Of a stretch of DNA of 64,000 bases, positions 15,943 to 24,663 are shown piece after piece. Each line of letters begins with the position of its first letter. Position 1 is the stretch's first letter. The notes beneath the pieces are model-generated. The model was given only the letters and a program-made list of their open reading frames with translations, did no database searches and was not told the DNA's origin. Source of the DNA: Novosphingobium percolationis (GTDB lineage Bacteria > Pseudomonadota > Alphaproteobacteria > Sphingomonadales > Sphingomonadaceae); assembly GCF_020179425.1 (NCBI RefSeq), contig NZ_JAILYM010000010.1, forward strand, positions 1 to 64,000, in the 5' to 3' direction. A program made the translations under genes and the position numbers.

Positions 15943-17913
15943 ATGAGTCCGGTATTGACTCGCCGCGATTTGATCCGCGGCGCCACGCTCGCCGGAGGCG
16001 GCCTGGCCATTTCTGCCTGGATGCCGGCCTGGGCTCAGCCAGTCTCCGCAGGCATCGTCAAACCGCTCCCCACGGTTTCGGGCAACGACATAGCTCTGAA
16101 AATCGCCGAGCAGGCGATGGTGATCGATGGCCGGAAAATGCGGGCCATTGGCATCAACGGAACCGTCCCGGCGCCCCTCATCCGGTTACGCGAGGGGCAG
16201 AGCGTTCGTCTTCATGTAACCAACGATCTTGACGAGGACAGCTCAATCCATTGGCACGGCGTGCTTGTCCCGCCGCAATTTGATGGCGTGCCGGGTGTCT
16301 CCTTCCCGGGCATTCGGCCCAAATCGACGTTCGTATATGAGTTCCCCGTCATTCAGAACGGCACCTATTGGTATCACAGCCATTCGGGTCTTCAGGAGCA
16401 GCTTGGCCACTATGGCCCGATCGTGATCGACCCTGCCGGTGTCGATCCGGTCCAATATGACCGCGAGCATGTCATCGTGCTGGCCGACCACAGCGAGATT
16501 TCCCCAGAAGCGATCTTCCGGCGGATGAAAGTGGACCCCGGCCATTTCAACTTCCAGCGCCAGACGCTCGCCGGCCTGCTTGCCAAGCGCGACCAGACGC
16601 TGAAGGATCGCCTCGACTGGGGCAAGATGCGGATGGACCCGACCGATATCTCCGACGCCACCGGGCCGGCTTACACCTACATCATCAACGGCTATGGGCC
16701 GCGCGACAACTGGACGGCGTTGTTCACGCCGGGCGAGCACATCCGGCTGCGCTTTATCAATGCCTCGGCCATGACGACCTTCAATGTACGGATACCGGGA
16801 CTTCCGCTTACGGTGGTGCAGGCTGACGGCCAGAATGTCCGACCGGTCAAGGTCGACGAATTCCAGATCGGCGTGGCGGAAACCTACGACGTGATTGTCA
16901 CCCCGCCCGAGGATCGAGCCTATACGCTGGTCGGCGAAGCCATTGACCGCTCGGGCATGGCGCGCGCCACGCTTGCACCGCGTGCTGGAATGACTGCCGA
17001 AGTGCCGCCGCTGCGCGAGCGACCGCTCGCCACGATGAAGGACATGGGCATGGACATGTCCTCGATGCCAGGCATGGAAGGCATGGATATGTCGGGGGGC
17101 GGGATGTCTCCGAGGCGGGATGTCGATCCGACGGCGGAAAAGAATCCGTCTGCGAGGCTGGCAACCATGGGGGCCAGCGCGATGGCCAAGGGTTCGGCGC
17201 CTGATGCAATGAGCGGTATGGATCATGGCGCCATGGCCGGGATGGACCATTCCAACATGGCAGGCATGGCCGCCGGCGGCAGCGCGATGAGCGGCATGGA
17301 CCATGGCGCGACGAGCGGGCAGCCGGGCATGGATATGGGCTCCATGGAGATGGGTCCGATGAATATGCGCGACTTCTCCAAAGCGCCGCAGGTCAAGAGG
17401 TCGCCTGGCGTACAGACGATCTCGCCCATGCCGATGGATCGTACCGGGGAACCCGGCCAGGGCCTCGAGGATGTCGGCCATAAGGTCCTCGTCTACAAGG
17501 ATCTCATGGCACTGGATCGCAACCCGGACGTGCGAGCACCAGACCGCAGCCTGGATATTCATCTCACCGGCAACATGGAGCGCTTCATGTGGTCGTTCGA
17601 CGGCGAGAAGATGTCGGAGGTCCACGAGCCCATCCCGTTCATCGAAGGCGAGAGGGTTCGGATCAATCTGATCAATGACAGCATGATGGGCCACCCGATC
17701 CACATTCATGGCCACTTTTTTGAATTGGTTACTGGTCATGGGGATCATGCCCCGCGAAAGCACACGGTCATCGTCCAACCCGGTGGCAAGGTCACTTGGG
17801 ATTTTACCGCGGATGCGGTCGGCGACTGGGCGTTCCACTGTCACCTTCTCTACCATATGCACGCCGGGATGATGCGCGTCGTGAGTGTCCGTCCGAAAGG
17901 AGATGCGGCATGA
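15943..17913 (+). CDS. copA: CopA/PcoA-type multicopper oxidase
   Basis: The 656-residue periplasmic oxidase has a Tat signal (TRRDLIRGATLAGGG) and the four copper-binding segments: HWHG near 105, WYHSHSG near 147, HPIHIHGH near 587 and the terminal HCHLLYHMHAGM. Between the second and third cupredoxin domains (about residues 365-480) lies a Met-rich insert with repeats like MDHGAMAGMDHSNMAGM. The enzyme oxidises Cu(I) and stores copper in the periplasm. RBS AGGGAG precedes the ATG. The gene overlaps copB (ATGA). Confidence 0.95.
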   Translation: MSPVLTRRDLIRGATLAGGGLAISAWMPAWAQPVSAGIVKPLPTVSGNDIALKIAEQAMVIDGRKMRAIGINGTVPAPLIRLREGQSVRLHVTNDLDEDSSIHWHGVLVPPQFDGVPGVSFPGIRPKSTFVYEFPVIQNGTYWYHSHSGLQEQLGHYGPIVIDPAGVDPVQYDREHVIVLADHSEISPEAIFRRMKVDPGHFNFQRQTLAGLLAKRDQTLKDRLDWGKMRMDPTDISDATGPAYTYIINGYGPRDNWTALFTPGEHIRLRFINASAMTTFNVRIPGLPLTVVQADGQNVRPVKVDEFQIGVAETYDVIVTPPEDRAYTLVGEAIDRSGMARATLAPRAGMTAEVPPLRERPLATMKDMGMDMSSMPGMEGMDMSGGGMSPRRDVDPTAEKNPSARLATMGASAMAKGSAPDAMSGMDHGAMAGMDHSNMAGMAAGGSAMSGMDHGATSGQPGMDMGSMEMGPMNMRDFSKAPQVKRSPGVQTISPMPMDRTGEPGQGLEDVGHKVLVYKDLMALDRNPDVRAPDRSLDIHLTGNMERFMWSFDGEKMSEVHEPIPFIEGERVRINLINDSMMGHPIHIHGHFFELVTGHGDHAPRKHTVIVQPGGKVTWDFTADAVGDWAFHCHLLYHMHAGMMRVVSVRPKGDAA

Positions 17914-19070
17914 AACGCACTTTGACGGCACTATTTGCCGGCTCGGCGATGCTCCTCGCCATGCCGGCGATCGGCCAAGCTCAGTCGATGCAGGGCATGG
18001 ACCATTCCAACATGCCCGGCATGGCGATGCCTGTGAAAAAAACCGCGCCCGCCAAGCCCGCCAAAAAGCCGACGTCAAAGAAGCCGGTCCCTAAGAAGGC
18101 AGCGCCGAGGAGAGTGGCCCCCGCAAAGCCGGCGGCCAGCCACAATATGGAGGGCATGGATCATTCGACCATGCCTGGCATGGCGATGCCCCAAGCCGCT
18201 CCGGTGGAGGACAAGGGCATGCCGGCAATGGATCACAGCTCCATGCCGGGTATGGACATGCCGTCAGACCATGCCGGCCACGACATGGGCAAGATGCAGG
18301 ACATGGAAATGACCGGAACCGCCCTTCCGGCCGGAAATGCCCCGGCGCCAAAGCCGCCAATCGAGCACTATGCTGACAGGCAGTTCCCGCCCGCCGAGAT
18401 GGAACGGTCTCGGATGAAGATGATGCACGAGCAGGGCGGGCAAGCTTTCTATCAAGTGATGTTCAATCTTGCTGAAGTGCAAGTGCGGCAGGGCCGCGAC
18501 GCCTATCGCTGGGATGGAGAGGCCTGGTTCGGAGGGGACATCAACCGCCTGACAATCAAATCCGAAGGGGAGGGCGTCTTCAGGCAGGGCATTGAAAGCG
18601 CCGAGGTCCAGGCGCTCTACAGTCGAGCGATCGGTCCCTATTTCAATTTGCAGGCGGGTATTCGCCATGATTTTCAGCCATCGCCGACACGGACCTATGC
18701 CACCATCGGCTTCGAGGGGCTCGCCCCTTACTGGTTTGAGGTGGAGGGTGCCGCTTTCCTGTCGAACAAGGGCGATGTCCTCGGCCGCCTCGAGGGCTAT
18801 TACGACCAGCGACTGACCCAACGGCTCGTTCTCCAACCTCGTGTCGAATTCAATCTTGCCGCGCAGGACGTCCCTGAAAACCGGATAGGTTCCGGCCTCG
18901 TCGATGCAGAATTGGGGCTACGCCTGCGATATGAGATCACAAGGCAGTTCGCGCCGTATGTCGGGGTTTCCTACGAAGCCAAGACGGGGCGGACAGCGGA
19001 CTATACGCGCGCCGATGGCCAAGATCCAACCACGACGAGCCTCGTTGCAGGCGTGCGCATATGGTTCTGA
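17910..19070 (+). CDS. copB: CopB/PcoB outer-membrane copper-resistance protein
   Basis: The 386-residue protein has a signal peptide (to about residue 25) and a Met/His-rich N-terminal third with repeats such as MDHSNMPGM, MDHSTMPGM and MDHSSMPGMDMP, interrupted by a Lys/Pro/Ala segment. From about residue 155 (HYADRQFPPAEMERSRMKMMHEQ) comes the CopB beta-barrel domain, ending in the aromatic outer-membrane signature GVRIWF. It is thought to bind or pass copper at the outer membrane. It is translationally coupled to copA. The following 181 bases hold no gene. Confidence 0.93.
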   Translation: MKRTLTALFAGSAMLLAMPAIGQAQSMQGMDHSNMPGMAMPVKKTAPAKPAKKPTSKKPVPKKAAPRRVAPAKPAASHNMEGMDHSTMPGMAMPQAAPVEDKGMPAMDHSSMPGMDMPSDHAGHDMGKMQDMEMTGTALPAGNAPAPKPPIEHYADRQFPPAEMERSRMKMMHEQGGQAFYQVMFNLAEVQVRQGRDAYRWDGEAWFGGDINRLTIKSEGEGVFRQGIESAEVQALYSRAIGPYFNLQAGIRHDFQPSPTRTYATIGFEGLAPYWFEVEGAAFLSNKGDVLGRLEGYYDQRLTQRLVLQPRVEFNLAAQDVPENRIGSGLVDAELGLRLRYEITRQFAPYVGVSYEAKTGRTADYTRADGQDPTTTSLVAGVRIWF

Positions 19071-19251
19071 TCCGAATTCGGGATCGATGACTGAACTGAC
19101 CGGCCCGGACGAATGTCAACATTTCGGCCAACGGGTAGGATGGAAAGCAACAGGGGACGAGTTTGAGCAGGCAAGATCGGTTCGCGCCGCAGATTTTGAG
19201 TAAAGGCAAATTTGCGACGCATCGTCCATCGGCGGCCGGGAGCGTGCCGCA

Positions 19252-19980
19252 GTGAGCCGGCGTATGCGAATTCACTTGTTCGCCAGCCGTCTCCACAAAT
19301 GGCTGGCGATCATCATCGGCGTGCAATTGCTGCTATGGTTCGCTAGCGGCGCAGTCATGAGCTTGCTGCCAATAGATCGCGTTCATGGCGATCATCTGGT
19401 TGATCGCAAGACTGTTCTTGCGCTTCCTGCCAATGCACGGCTCATCCATCCATCGGCCTATTTGACGGCGCTCGGAACGCCTCCACAGTCCGTCACACTC
19501 AAAATGCTCGAAGGAAAGCCGGTCGCGGAAGTCCTGACGGCAACGGGCACCCGTCTATTCGACGCCGCGAGCGGCGGTGCGATTCCTCCGATCGATGCGC
19601 TTCGCGCCGAGGCCATTGCTCGCAAAGCCTGGCGCGGCACCGGTGCGCCGAGCGCGAAAGTCGAATGGATCGAAAGGGAAGGGCCTGAATATCGTGGCGC
19701 CCTGCCAGCGTGGCGCGTGGCCTTCGCAGACCCTGACGCTACCAGGGTCTTCATTGCCGCCGATACGGGACGCATCGCGGCAGTACGGACCGGCACCTGG
19801 CGGCTCTATGATTTCTTCTGGGGCCTCCACATCATGGATTGGACCCAACACGAAAACTTCAACACGCCTTGGTTGATCGGTTTCGCGCTGGGGGGCCTGG
19901 CGCTTTGGATCGGCGGAGCGTTGCTTCTCTATATGCGTTGGCCGATCAGAAGAAAGCGACGCCAACGGACAACGACATAA
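19252..19980 (+). CDS. PepSY-associated membrane protein
   Basis: The 242-residue protein has a transmembrane helix near residues 15-38, a periplasmic region with two PepSY-like repeats (residues ~75-180, including AWRVAFADPDATRVFIAADTGRI) and a second helix near 205-228 with a basic tail. The motif WGLHIMDW between them is typical of PepSY-TM proteins in copper and iron loci. The function is not defined; a role in reductase-type or siderophore/copper handling is guesswork. Start is GTG 19252, or ATG 19264. Confidence 0.75.
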   Translation: MSRRMRIHLFASRLHKWLAIIIGVQLLLWFASGAVMSLLPIDRVHGDHLVDRKTVLALPANARLIHPSAYLTALGTPPQSVTLKMLEGKPVAEVLTATGTRLFDAASGGAIPPIDALRAEAIARKAWRGTGAPSAKVEWIEREGPEYRGALPAWRVAFADPDATRVFIAADTGRIAAVRTGTWRLYDFFWGLHIMDWTQHENFNTPWLIGFALGGLALWIGGALLLYMRWPIRRKRRQRTTT

Positions 19981-20013
19981 TGCGACACAGGCGGGGCCTC
20001 AAGGAGAAGATCA

Positions 20014-20460
20014 ATGATGAAAAATTCTTATGCCAGCCTTGCCGTGCAAACCATCATCAGTGGCATCATCATGTACTTGGTGATGTTCGTCATGATCGAC
20101 AGCCTGGGGAGCTTCTATAACAATCTGAACATGCTCTACATGACGCTGATGATGGTCGCGCCGATGGTGGTGCTGATGATTGTTGCAATGTGGCATATGT
20201 TTCCATCAAAGGCAGCCAACGTCGCACTACTGGTCGGTTCCCTCGTCATTTTCGCCGGTTCGTTCGCCCTTATTCGGACGCAGACAACGATCGGCGATGC
20301 GGCCTTTCTGCGATCCATGATTCCGCACCATTCAGGCGCCATCCTCATGTGTCGCGAAGCGTCGCTGAACGACCCGGAGATCGTCCGTCTTTGCGATCAG
20401 ATCAAGGAATCCCAACGCCGGGAGATCGATGAAATGAAGGCAATCCTGGCTCGGAAATAA
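20014..20460 (+). CDS. DUF305 domain membrane protein
   Basis: The 148-residue protein has three hydrophobic helices (residues ~8-30, 38-60, 66-90) and a C-terminal DUF305 segment with the family's MIPHHSGAILM motif (about 103-113), then CREASLNDPEI. DUF305 proteins are ferritin-like and often sit in copper clusters; metal binding is likely through the HH and Met residues. AAGGAG lies before the ATG. The 99-bp gap to the next gene shows nothing clear. Confidence 0.82.
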   Translation: MMKNSYASLAVQTIISGIIMYLVMFVMIDSLGSFYNNLNMLYMTLMMVAPMVVLMIVAMWHMFPSKAANVALLVGSLVIFAGSFALIRTQTTIGDAAFLRSMIPHHSGAILMCREASLNDPEIVRLCDQIKESQRREIDEMKAILARK

Positions 20461-20559
20461 GCCAATGCCGCTATCGGCTGATATTCATGAGGGGTAGTCC
20501 GCGCTCGTGCGTAATATCAATACGGGCCGTGACGAGGCGAGGTCGCAGCGAAGGACGAT

Positions 20560-21003
20560 ATGAAACTGAAACTTGCATTGTCGTTGATCCTCGCGTCGGC
20601 GTCGGCCGCCAGCGCGGCGGCGGGGCCTATCGTTGTCCATCGCGATCCCGGCTGCGGCTGCTGTGCGCAGTGGGCGGCGCAGGTGCGTAAGCAATTCGGG
20701 CGCGAGGTGACTATCATTGACGATCGCCAGCGCTCCAGCTTCCAGCGGACCCAGGGCGTTCCTGGGAATGTGTCATCCTGTCATACAGCGATTGTGGACG
20801 GGATAGTTTTTGAGGGTCATGTCCCGATAGCCGATATGAAGCGCGTCCTTGCCCAGAAGCCGCGCGGCGTGCGCGGACTTGCGGTCGCGGGAATGCCGAT
20901 GGGCTCGCCCGGCATGGAAGTTCCGGGGCAACGGGGACAGGCGTTCGACGTCATCGCCTTTGGATCCACCGGCCAGCGTGTCTTTGCGCATCACGGCGGG
21001 TGA
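20560..21003 (+). CDS. DUF411 periplasmic metal-binding protein
   Basis: The 147-residue protein has a signal peptide (to about residue 20) and the DUF411 motif HRDPGCGCCAQW near residue 27, a CxCC metal site, plus SCHTAIVDGIVFEGHVP around 74. Members are found with copper and silver resistance genes and probably bind Cu(I) in the periplasm. Thioredoxin-like folding is predicted for the family. It stands in the plus-strand run of copper accessory genes. Confidence 0.85.
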   Translation: MKLKLALSLILASASAASAAAGPIVVHRDPGCGCCAQWAAQVRKQFGREVTIIDDRQRSSFQRTQGVPGNVSSCHTAIVDGIVFEGHVPIADMKRVLAQKPRGVRGLAVAGMPMGSPGMEVPGQRGQAFDVIAFGSTGQRVFAHHGG

Positions 21004-21006
21004 ATT

Positions 21007-21016
21007 GACAATTGTC
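21007..21016. promoter_or_regulatory. 10-bp palindrome GACAATTGTC before a small Met/Cys-rich gene
   Basis: A perfect palindrome lies in TTGACAATTGTCC, four bases after the DUF411 stop and 33 bases before the next start. It overlaps a TTGACA-like -35 sequence, so it may be an operator. No matching -10 at ideal spacing is visible. Confidence 0.35.
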
Positions 21017-21049
21017 CTGGTCATGAAAAGCGACTAAATTGAAACAGCA

Positions 21050-21424
21050 GTGAAACATGCGCTTCGCCTCTTTCTCCTTCTAGGAGCCGTGATGGGTCTG
21101 CTGGGCCAGGGGTTCGCTTATGCGTCCATTCCGCCCGCGGTGCCTGCGCAGATGACGATGTCCGGGAAGGTTGCTTCCGGGATGAGCGAAGACTGCATGA
21201 AGATGATGGCGCAGCAACAGCAGCCCGCGCAGAAACCCTGCAAGGGCATGACCCTGGCCTGCATCGCCGCGATGGGCTGCACTGTTCCCATGGCCGTTCG
21301 CAATGACACACCGGCGCTTTTGGCGCCCGCAGTAAATGCGACCTTGGCCTTCTGGACGACCACCACCGTCCTGCACGGCAGTGAACTTACTCCCGAACCG
21401 GAACCGCCCACTCTCCTTGGCTGA
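21050..21424 (+). CDS. small secreted Met/Cys-rich protein of the copper locus
   Basis: The 124-residue product starts with GTG and has a signal peptide (to about residue 25). The central part is rich in Met and Cys (MSEDCMKMMAQQQQ, CKGMTLACIAAMGCTVPM), followed by a possible second hydrophobic segment and a Pro/Glu tail. I know of no named family. Composition and position suggest a periplasmic copper-binding protein. Confidence 0.6.
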   Translation: MKHALRLFLLLGAVMGLLGQGFAYASIPPAVPAQMTMSGKVASGMSEDCMKMMAQQQQPAQKPCKGMTLACIAAMGCTVPMAVRNDTPALLAPAVNATLAFWTTTTVLHGSELTPEPEPPTLLG

Positions 21425-21526
21425 TCGAATTCGGCCGTCAGGTTGACAGGATCATTGCGCTGATCGCGCATCGAAACATTCTGTCGATCTGCGGCTGCCA
21501 CGATGATTTGCCAAAGGATTACAGTC

Positions 21527-21811
21527 ATGAAAAACTGTGTTTTCTATGCCCTGCTGGGCGTAGCCCTTGCCGCGCCTGCCGCCGCATTCGCCGGCCAGCC
21601 CGACCACAGCCAACAATCCGGTCATTATGAGTGGAAGTCGGTTCCGCAATATGGCCCGCGCGCCACGGGACCGGCTCAGCGGCGCGTCTGGGTGCCTGAT
21701 ACCGCGAAGATGGCAAGCTGCGACTGCGACATGATGAAGATGAGTGCCGCAGACTGCATGAAGGAGATGCATAGCATGGCATCGCCTTCGTCGGCCCCTT
21801 CGGTCGGCTAA
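21527..21811 (+). CDS. small secreted protein with His/Met/Cys cluster
   Basis: The 94-residue protein has a signal peptide (MKNCVFYALLGVALAAPAA) and a conserved-looking core with YEWKSVPQYGPRA and RRVWVPD. It ends in a cysteine/methionine cluster, CDCDMMKMSAADCMKEMHSM, well suited to Cu(I). AAAGGA lies seven bases before the ATG. I do not recognise the family. It closes the copper block before a hairpin at 21856. Confidence 0.65.
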   Translation: MKNCVFYALLGVALAAPAAAFAGQPDHSQQSGHYEWKSVPQYGPRATGPAQRRVWVPDTAKMASCDCDMMKMSAADCMKEMHSMASPSSAPSVG

Positions 21812-21855
21812 GCGCAGGTTCTGGCCGCTTCAGGTCGCATAGACGGCTAGGCCAG

Positions 21856-21892
21856 CAGTGGCGGCGGGATGCCCCCCATTCCGCCGCCACTG
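21856..21892 (+). terminator. hairpin between the copper accessory genes and cusC
   Basis: CAGTGGCGGCGGGATG and CATTCCGCCGCCACTG form a 16-bp stem with one mismatch around a 5-base loop. No T tract follows. It lies 45 bases after the last copper accessory gene and 55 before cusC, so it probably separates two transcripts. Confidence 0.5.
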
Positions 21893-21946
21893 ACATGCCT
21901 GTCATATTGCGCGATGCTGGCCCGACCCTCCGATCAGGAGTTTTTC

Positions 21947-23176
21947 ATGCGATTGTTTCTTTGCGCGCCGCTGCTCGCGGCAATCCCCGCCGCTGCGTTC
22001 GCCGGTCCGCTCACCTTCGAAGCCGCTCTCCAGCGCGCCCGACAAGAAGCGCCGTCGATCAAGGCCAAGGCGCTCGGCGCCGATGCCGCGCGTTCCGCGC
22101 GCGGCGCGGCCGGCGCGCTGCCCGATCCGACACTCGGCGTGGGCATCGAGAGCTTCCCGATCTCGGGACCGCTCGCGTTCGAGCCCAGTCAGGACGATTT
22201 CACCATGGCGCGGGTCGGGGTATCCCAGGATATTCCCAATCTCGCCAAGCGCCATGCGCAACAGGCGCGCGCCGATAGCGACATCAAGGCGGCCGAGGCC
22301 GATACGGCGGTTGAGGCTCGCACGGTCGAGGTCGGCACCGCGCTCGCCTGGATCAACCTGGCCTATGCCGAGCGCAGGTTGGCCGCGCTCGACGACCTAC
22401 TGTCACGGCTCCAGCGCGTGGTAGGGACCACGACCAGCGCGGTCGCATCAGGCAACGCCCGGCCGGCGCAGACACTTGCCGGACAGCAGGCGGTCGCGGC
22501 GCTACAGGATCGCCGGAGCGAACTGGTCTCGAACGTCGCGCGTGCGCGTGCGACATTGACCCGCTGGACGGGCGATCCGGCGCCTGAGATTGCGGGGCCG
22601 ATCCCCGATTTTGCGGTCGATGCAGTTGCGCTTCGAGCGGGGCTGGATCGGCAACCAACCATCCGGATGATCGATGCCCAATCCGGCCAGGCGGATGCTG
22701 ATGTTCGAATGGCCGATGCCGGCCGGCGCTCCGACTTCGGTGTCAACCTGGCTTACCAGCGCCGCGATCCCCGCTTCGGCGATTATGTCTCGGCGGGCGT
22801 GACGGTCAGTCTGCCCTTCTTCACCCGCAATCGTCAGAACGCCCAGATCGCCGAGGCCCAGGCTAATGCTGGGCGAATACTGGCCCAGCGCGAGGCGGCC
22901 CGGCGGGCGCTCGGTGCCGACCTCGAAGCCGATCTTGCCGACCATGTCATGCATCACGAGCAATGGATGCGGGCACAGGGCACGTTGCAACCGCTCGCCG
23001 AGCAGCGCGTCAAACTGGAAACCGCCAGTTACGCGGCAGGGCGCGCCAGCCTCGTGGATATCGCAGACGCCTACGCCGCGTTGGTGGACGCGACCCTGAC
23101 CACCCTCGACCGCGAAGCTTTGGTTGCCGCCGATGGCGCCCGGCTGACTCTCACCTACCGGAGCGAAGAGCGATGA
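21947..23176 (+). CDS. cusC: TolC-like outer-membrane factor of a Cu/Ag RND pump (CusC-like)
   Basis: The 410-residue protein has a signal peptide and two repeats of the OEP coiled-coil/beta-strand family (PF02321-type), with long Ala/Arg-rich helices (residues ~60-200 and ~250-400). It would form the trimeric channel that carries metal through the outer membrane for the adaptor and pump that follow. CAGGAG precedes the ATG. The stop overlaps the cusB ATG (ATGA). No lipobox is visible. Confidence 0.88.
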   Translation: MRLFLCAPLLAAIPAAAFAGPLTFEAALQRARQEAPSIKAKALGADAARSARGAAGALPDPTLGVGIESFPISGPLAFEPSQDDFTMARVGVSQDIPNLAKRHAQQARADSDIKAAEADTAVEARTVEVGTALAWINLAYAERRLAALDDLLSRLQRVVGTTTSAVASGNARPAQTLAGQQAVAALQDRRSELVSNVARARATLTRWTGDPAPEIAGPIPDFAVDAVALRAGLDRQPTIRMIDAQSGQADADVRMADAGRRSDFGVNLAYQRRDPRFGDYVSAGVTVSLPFFTRNRQNAQIAEAQANAGRILAQREAARRALGADLEADLADHVMHHEQWMRAQGTLQPLAEQRVKLETASYAAGRASLVDIADAYAALVDATLTTLDREALVAADGARLTLTYRSEER

Positions 23177-24663
23177 GCCTCATGATATCACCGCGCGCCC
23201 GACTGGGTCTTGCCGCCGCAGCGCTCGCCCTTGTCGCCGGTGGCGCAGGCTATGGCATCGCCCATCTCGGCGGACATGAAGGCGCACCCGGACAAACAGC
23301 CGATGCCGGCCGCAAACCGCTCTACTGGTATGACCCGATGGTGCCGTCGCAGCACTTCGACAAGCCAGGCAAATCGCCGTTCATGGATATGCAGCTCGTC
23401 CCCAAATATGCCGGCGAGGGCGGAAGCGAGGCACCCGGCGTGCGGATCGATCCGGCGACGGCGCAGACGCTGGGGCTCCGCACAGTTGTCGTGCGGCGCG
23501 GCGAGCTGGCGAGCAGTCTCACCGCCACCGGCACGATCGATTTCAACCAGCGCGATGTCGCCATCGTCCAGACACGCGCAGGCGGATTTGTCCAACGGGT
23601 CTATGCCCGCGCGCCTGGCGACATCATCGGCGCCGGTGCCCCGCTTGCCGACCTGCTGGTGCCGGAATGGGGCGGTGCACAGGCCGAGTTTCTCGCGGTC
23701 CGCCGCGCCGGCAACGCGGCGCTGACCCAGGCGGCACGGCAACGGCTCATGCTGCTCGGCATGCCGGCAGGCACGATCGCTTCGGTCGAGCGGACGGGGC
23801 GGCCGCACAATGTCATCACGATCTCCACGCCGACCGGGGGGGTGATCAAGACACTGGATGTGCGGGCCGGCATGACAATGGCGGCAGGGCAGACACTCGC
23901 CGAGGTCAACGGCCTCGGCACGGTCTGGCTCAATGCCGCGGTGCCCGAGGCGATCGCCGGTCCGCTCAAACCCGGACAGACCGTGCAGGCTACGCTCGCG
24001 GCGTTCCCCGGCGAAACCCTGTCAGGCCGTGTTGCGGCGATCCTGCCCGAGACCCAGGCTGACAGTCGAACGCTCACTGTCCGGATCGAACTGCCCAATC
24101 GTGGCGGGCGCCTGCGTCCCGGCATGTTCGCGACCGTGTCGTTCGGCGGAGCCACGCAACCGGCGCTGCTGGTGCCGTCCGAAGCGCTGATCCGTACCGG
24201 TAAGCGGACATTGGTGATGCTCGCGCTCGACAAGGGGCGTTACCGGCCGGCCGAGGTGCAAACCGGCCGCGAATCCGGTGAAGATACCGAGATCCTCGCA
24301 GGCCTCAGCGAAGGCGAGAAGATCGTCGCTTCGGGCCAATTCCTGATCGATTCCGAGGCGAGCCTGTCGGGCCTGCAGGCACGCCCGATCGGCGGGACGA
24401 GTTCGGCAACGATAACCAGACCCGCGGCTACCGCGGCGCTCTACGAGACGGTCGGCAAGATCGAGCAGATAACCGCCAATACGATAACACTGAGTCACGA
24501 GCCGGTGCCGGCGATCGGCTGGCCGGCGATGACAATGACCTTCCAGCTTCCCGATTCGAAGATCGCGCGCGGCCTCAAGACTGGAGATCGGGTCCGTTTC
24601 GGGTTCGATCAACCTCCGGCCGGACCGACGGTGCGCCGCATGGCCAAGGTGGCTGGCCAGTGA
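23173..24663 (+). CDS. cusB: RND periplasmic adaptor CusB with a C-terminal CusF-like domain
   Basis: The 496-residue protein has an N-terminal anchor. A heavy-metal binding stretch (YWYDPMVPSQHFDKPGKSPFMDMQLVPKY, about 50-78) carries the Met residues CusB uses for Cu(I)/Ag(I). Barrel-sandwich and beta-barrel adaptor domains run to about 420. The last 70 residues (VGKIEQITANTITLSHEPV... WPAMTMTF) are a CusF domain with the W/M/M copper site. The fusion places a metallochaperone on the adaptor, although a free cusF follows cusA. Overlaps on both sides (ATGA, GTGA). Confidence 0.93.
   Translation: MSLMISPRARLGLAAAALALVAGGAGYGIAHLGGHEGAPGQTADAGRKPLYWYDPMVPSQHFDKPGKSPFMDMQLVPKYAGEGGSEAPGVRIDPATAQTLGLRTVVVRRGELASSLTATGTIDFNQRDVAIVQTRAGGFVQRVYARAPGDIIGAGAPLADLLVPEWGGAQAEFLAVRRAGNAALTQAARQRLMLLGMPAGTIASVERTGRPHNVITISTPTGGVIKTLDVRAGMTMAAGQTLAEVNGLGTVWLNAAVPEAIAGPLKPGQTVQATLAAFPGETLSGRVAAILPETQADSRTLTVRIELPNRGGRLRPGMFATVSFGGATQPALLVPSEALIRTGKRTLVMLALDKGRYRPAEVQTGRESGEDTEILAGLSEGEKIVASGQFLIDSEASLSGLQARPIGGTSSATITRPAATAALYETVGKIEQITANTITLSHEPVPAIGWPAMTMTFQLPDSKIARGLKTGDRVRFGFDQPPAGPTVRRMAKVAGQ

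Noticed and set aside
16243..18078. 611-codon minus-strand frame opposite the multicopper oxidase
   Set aside because: Its His-rich translation comes from reading the Met/His repeats backwards; the oxidase frame has all copper motifs.
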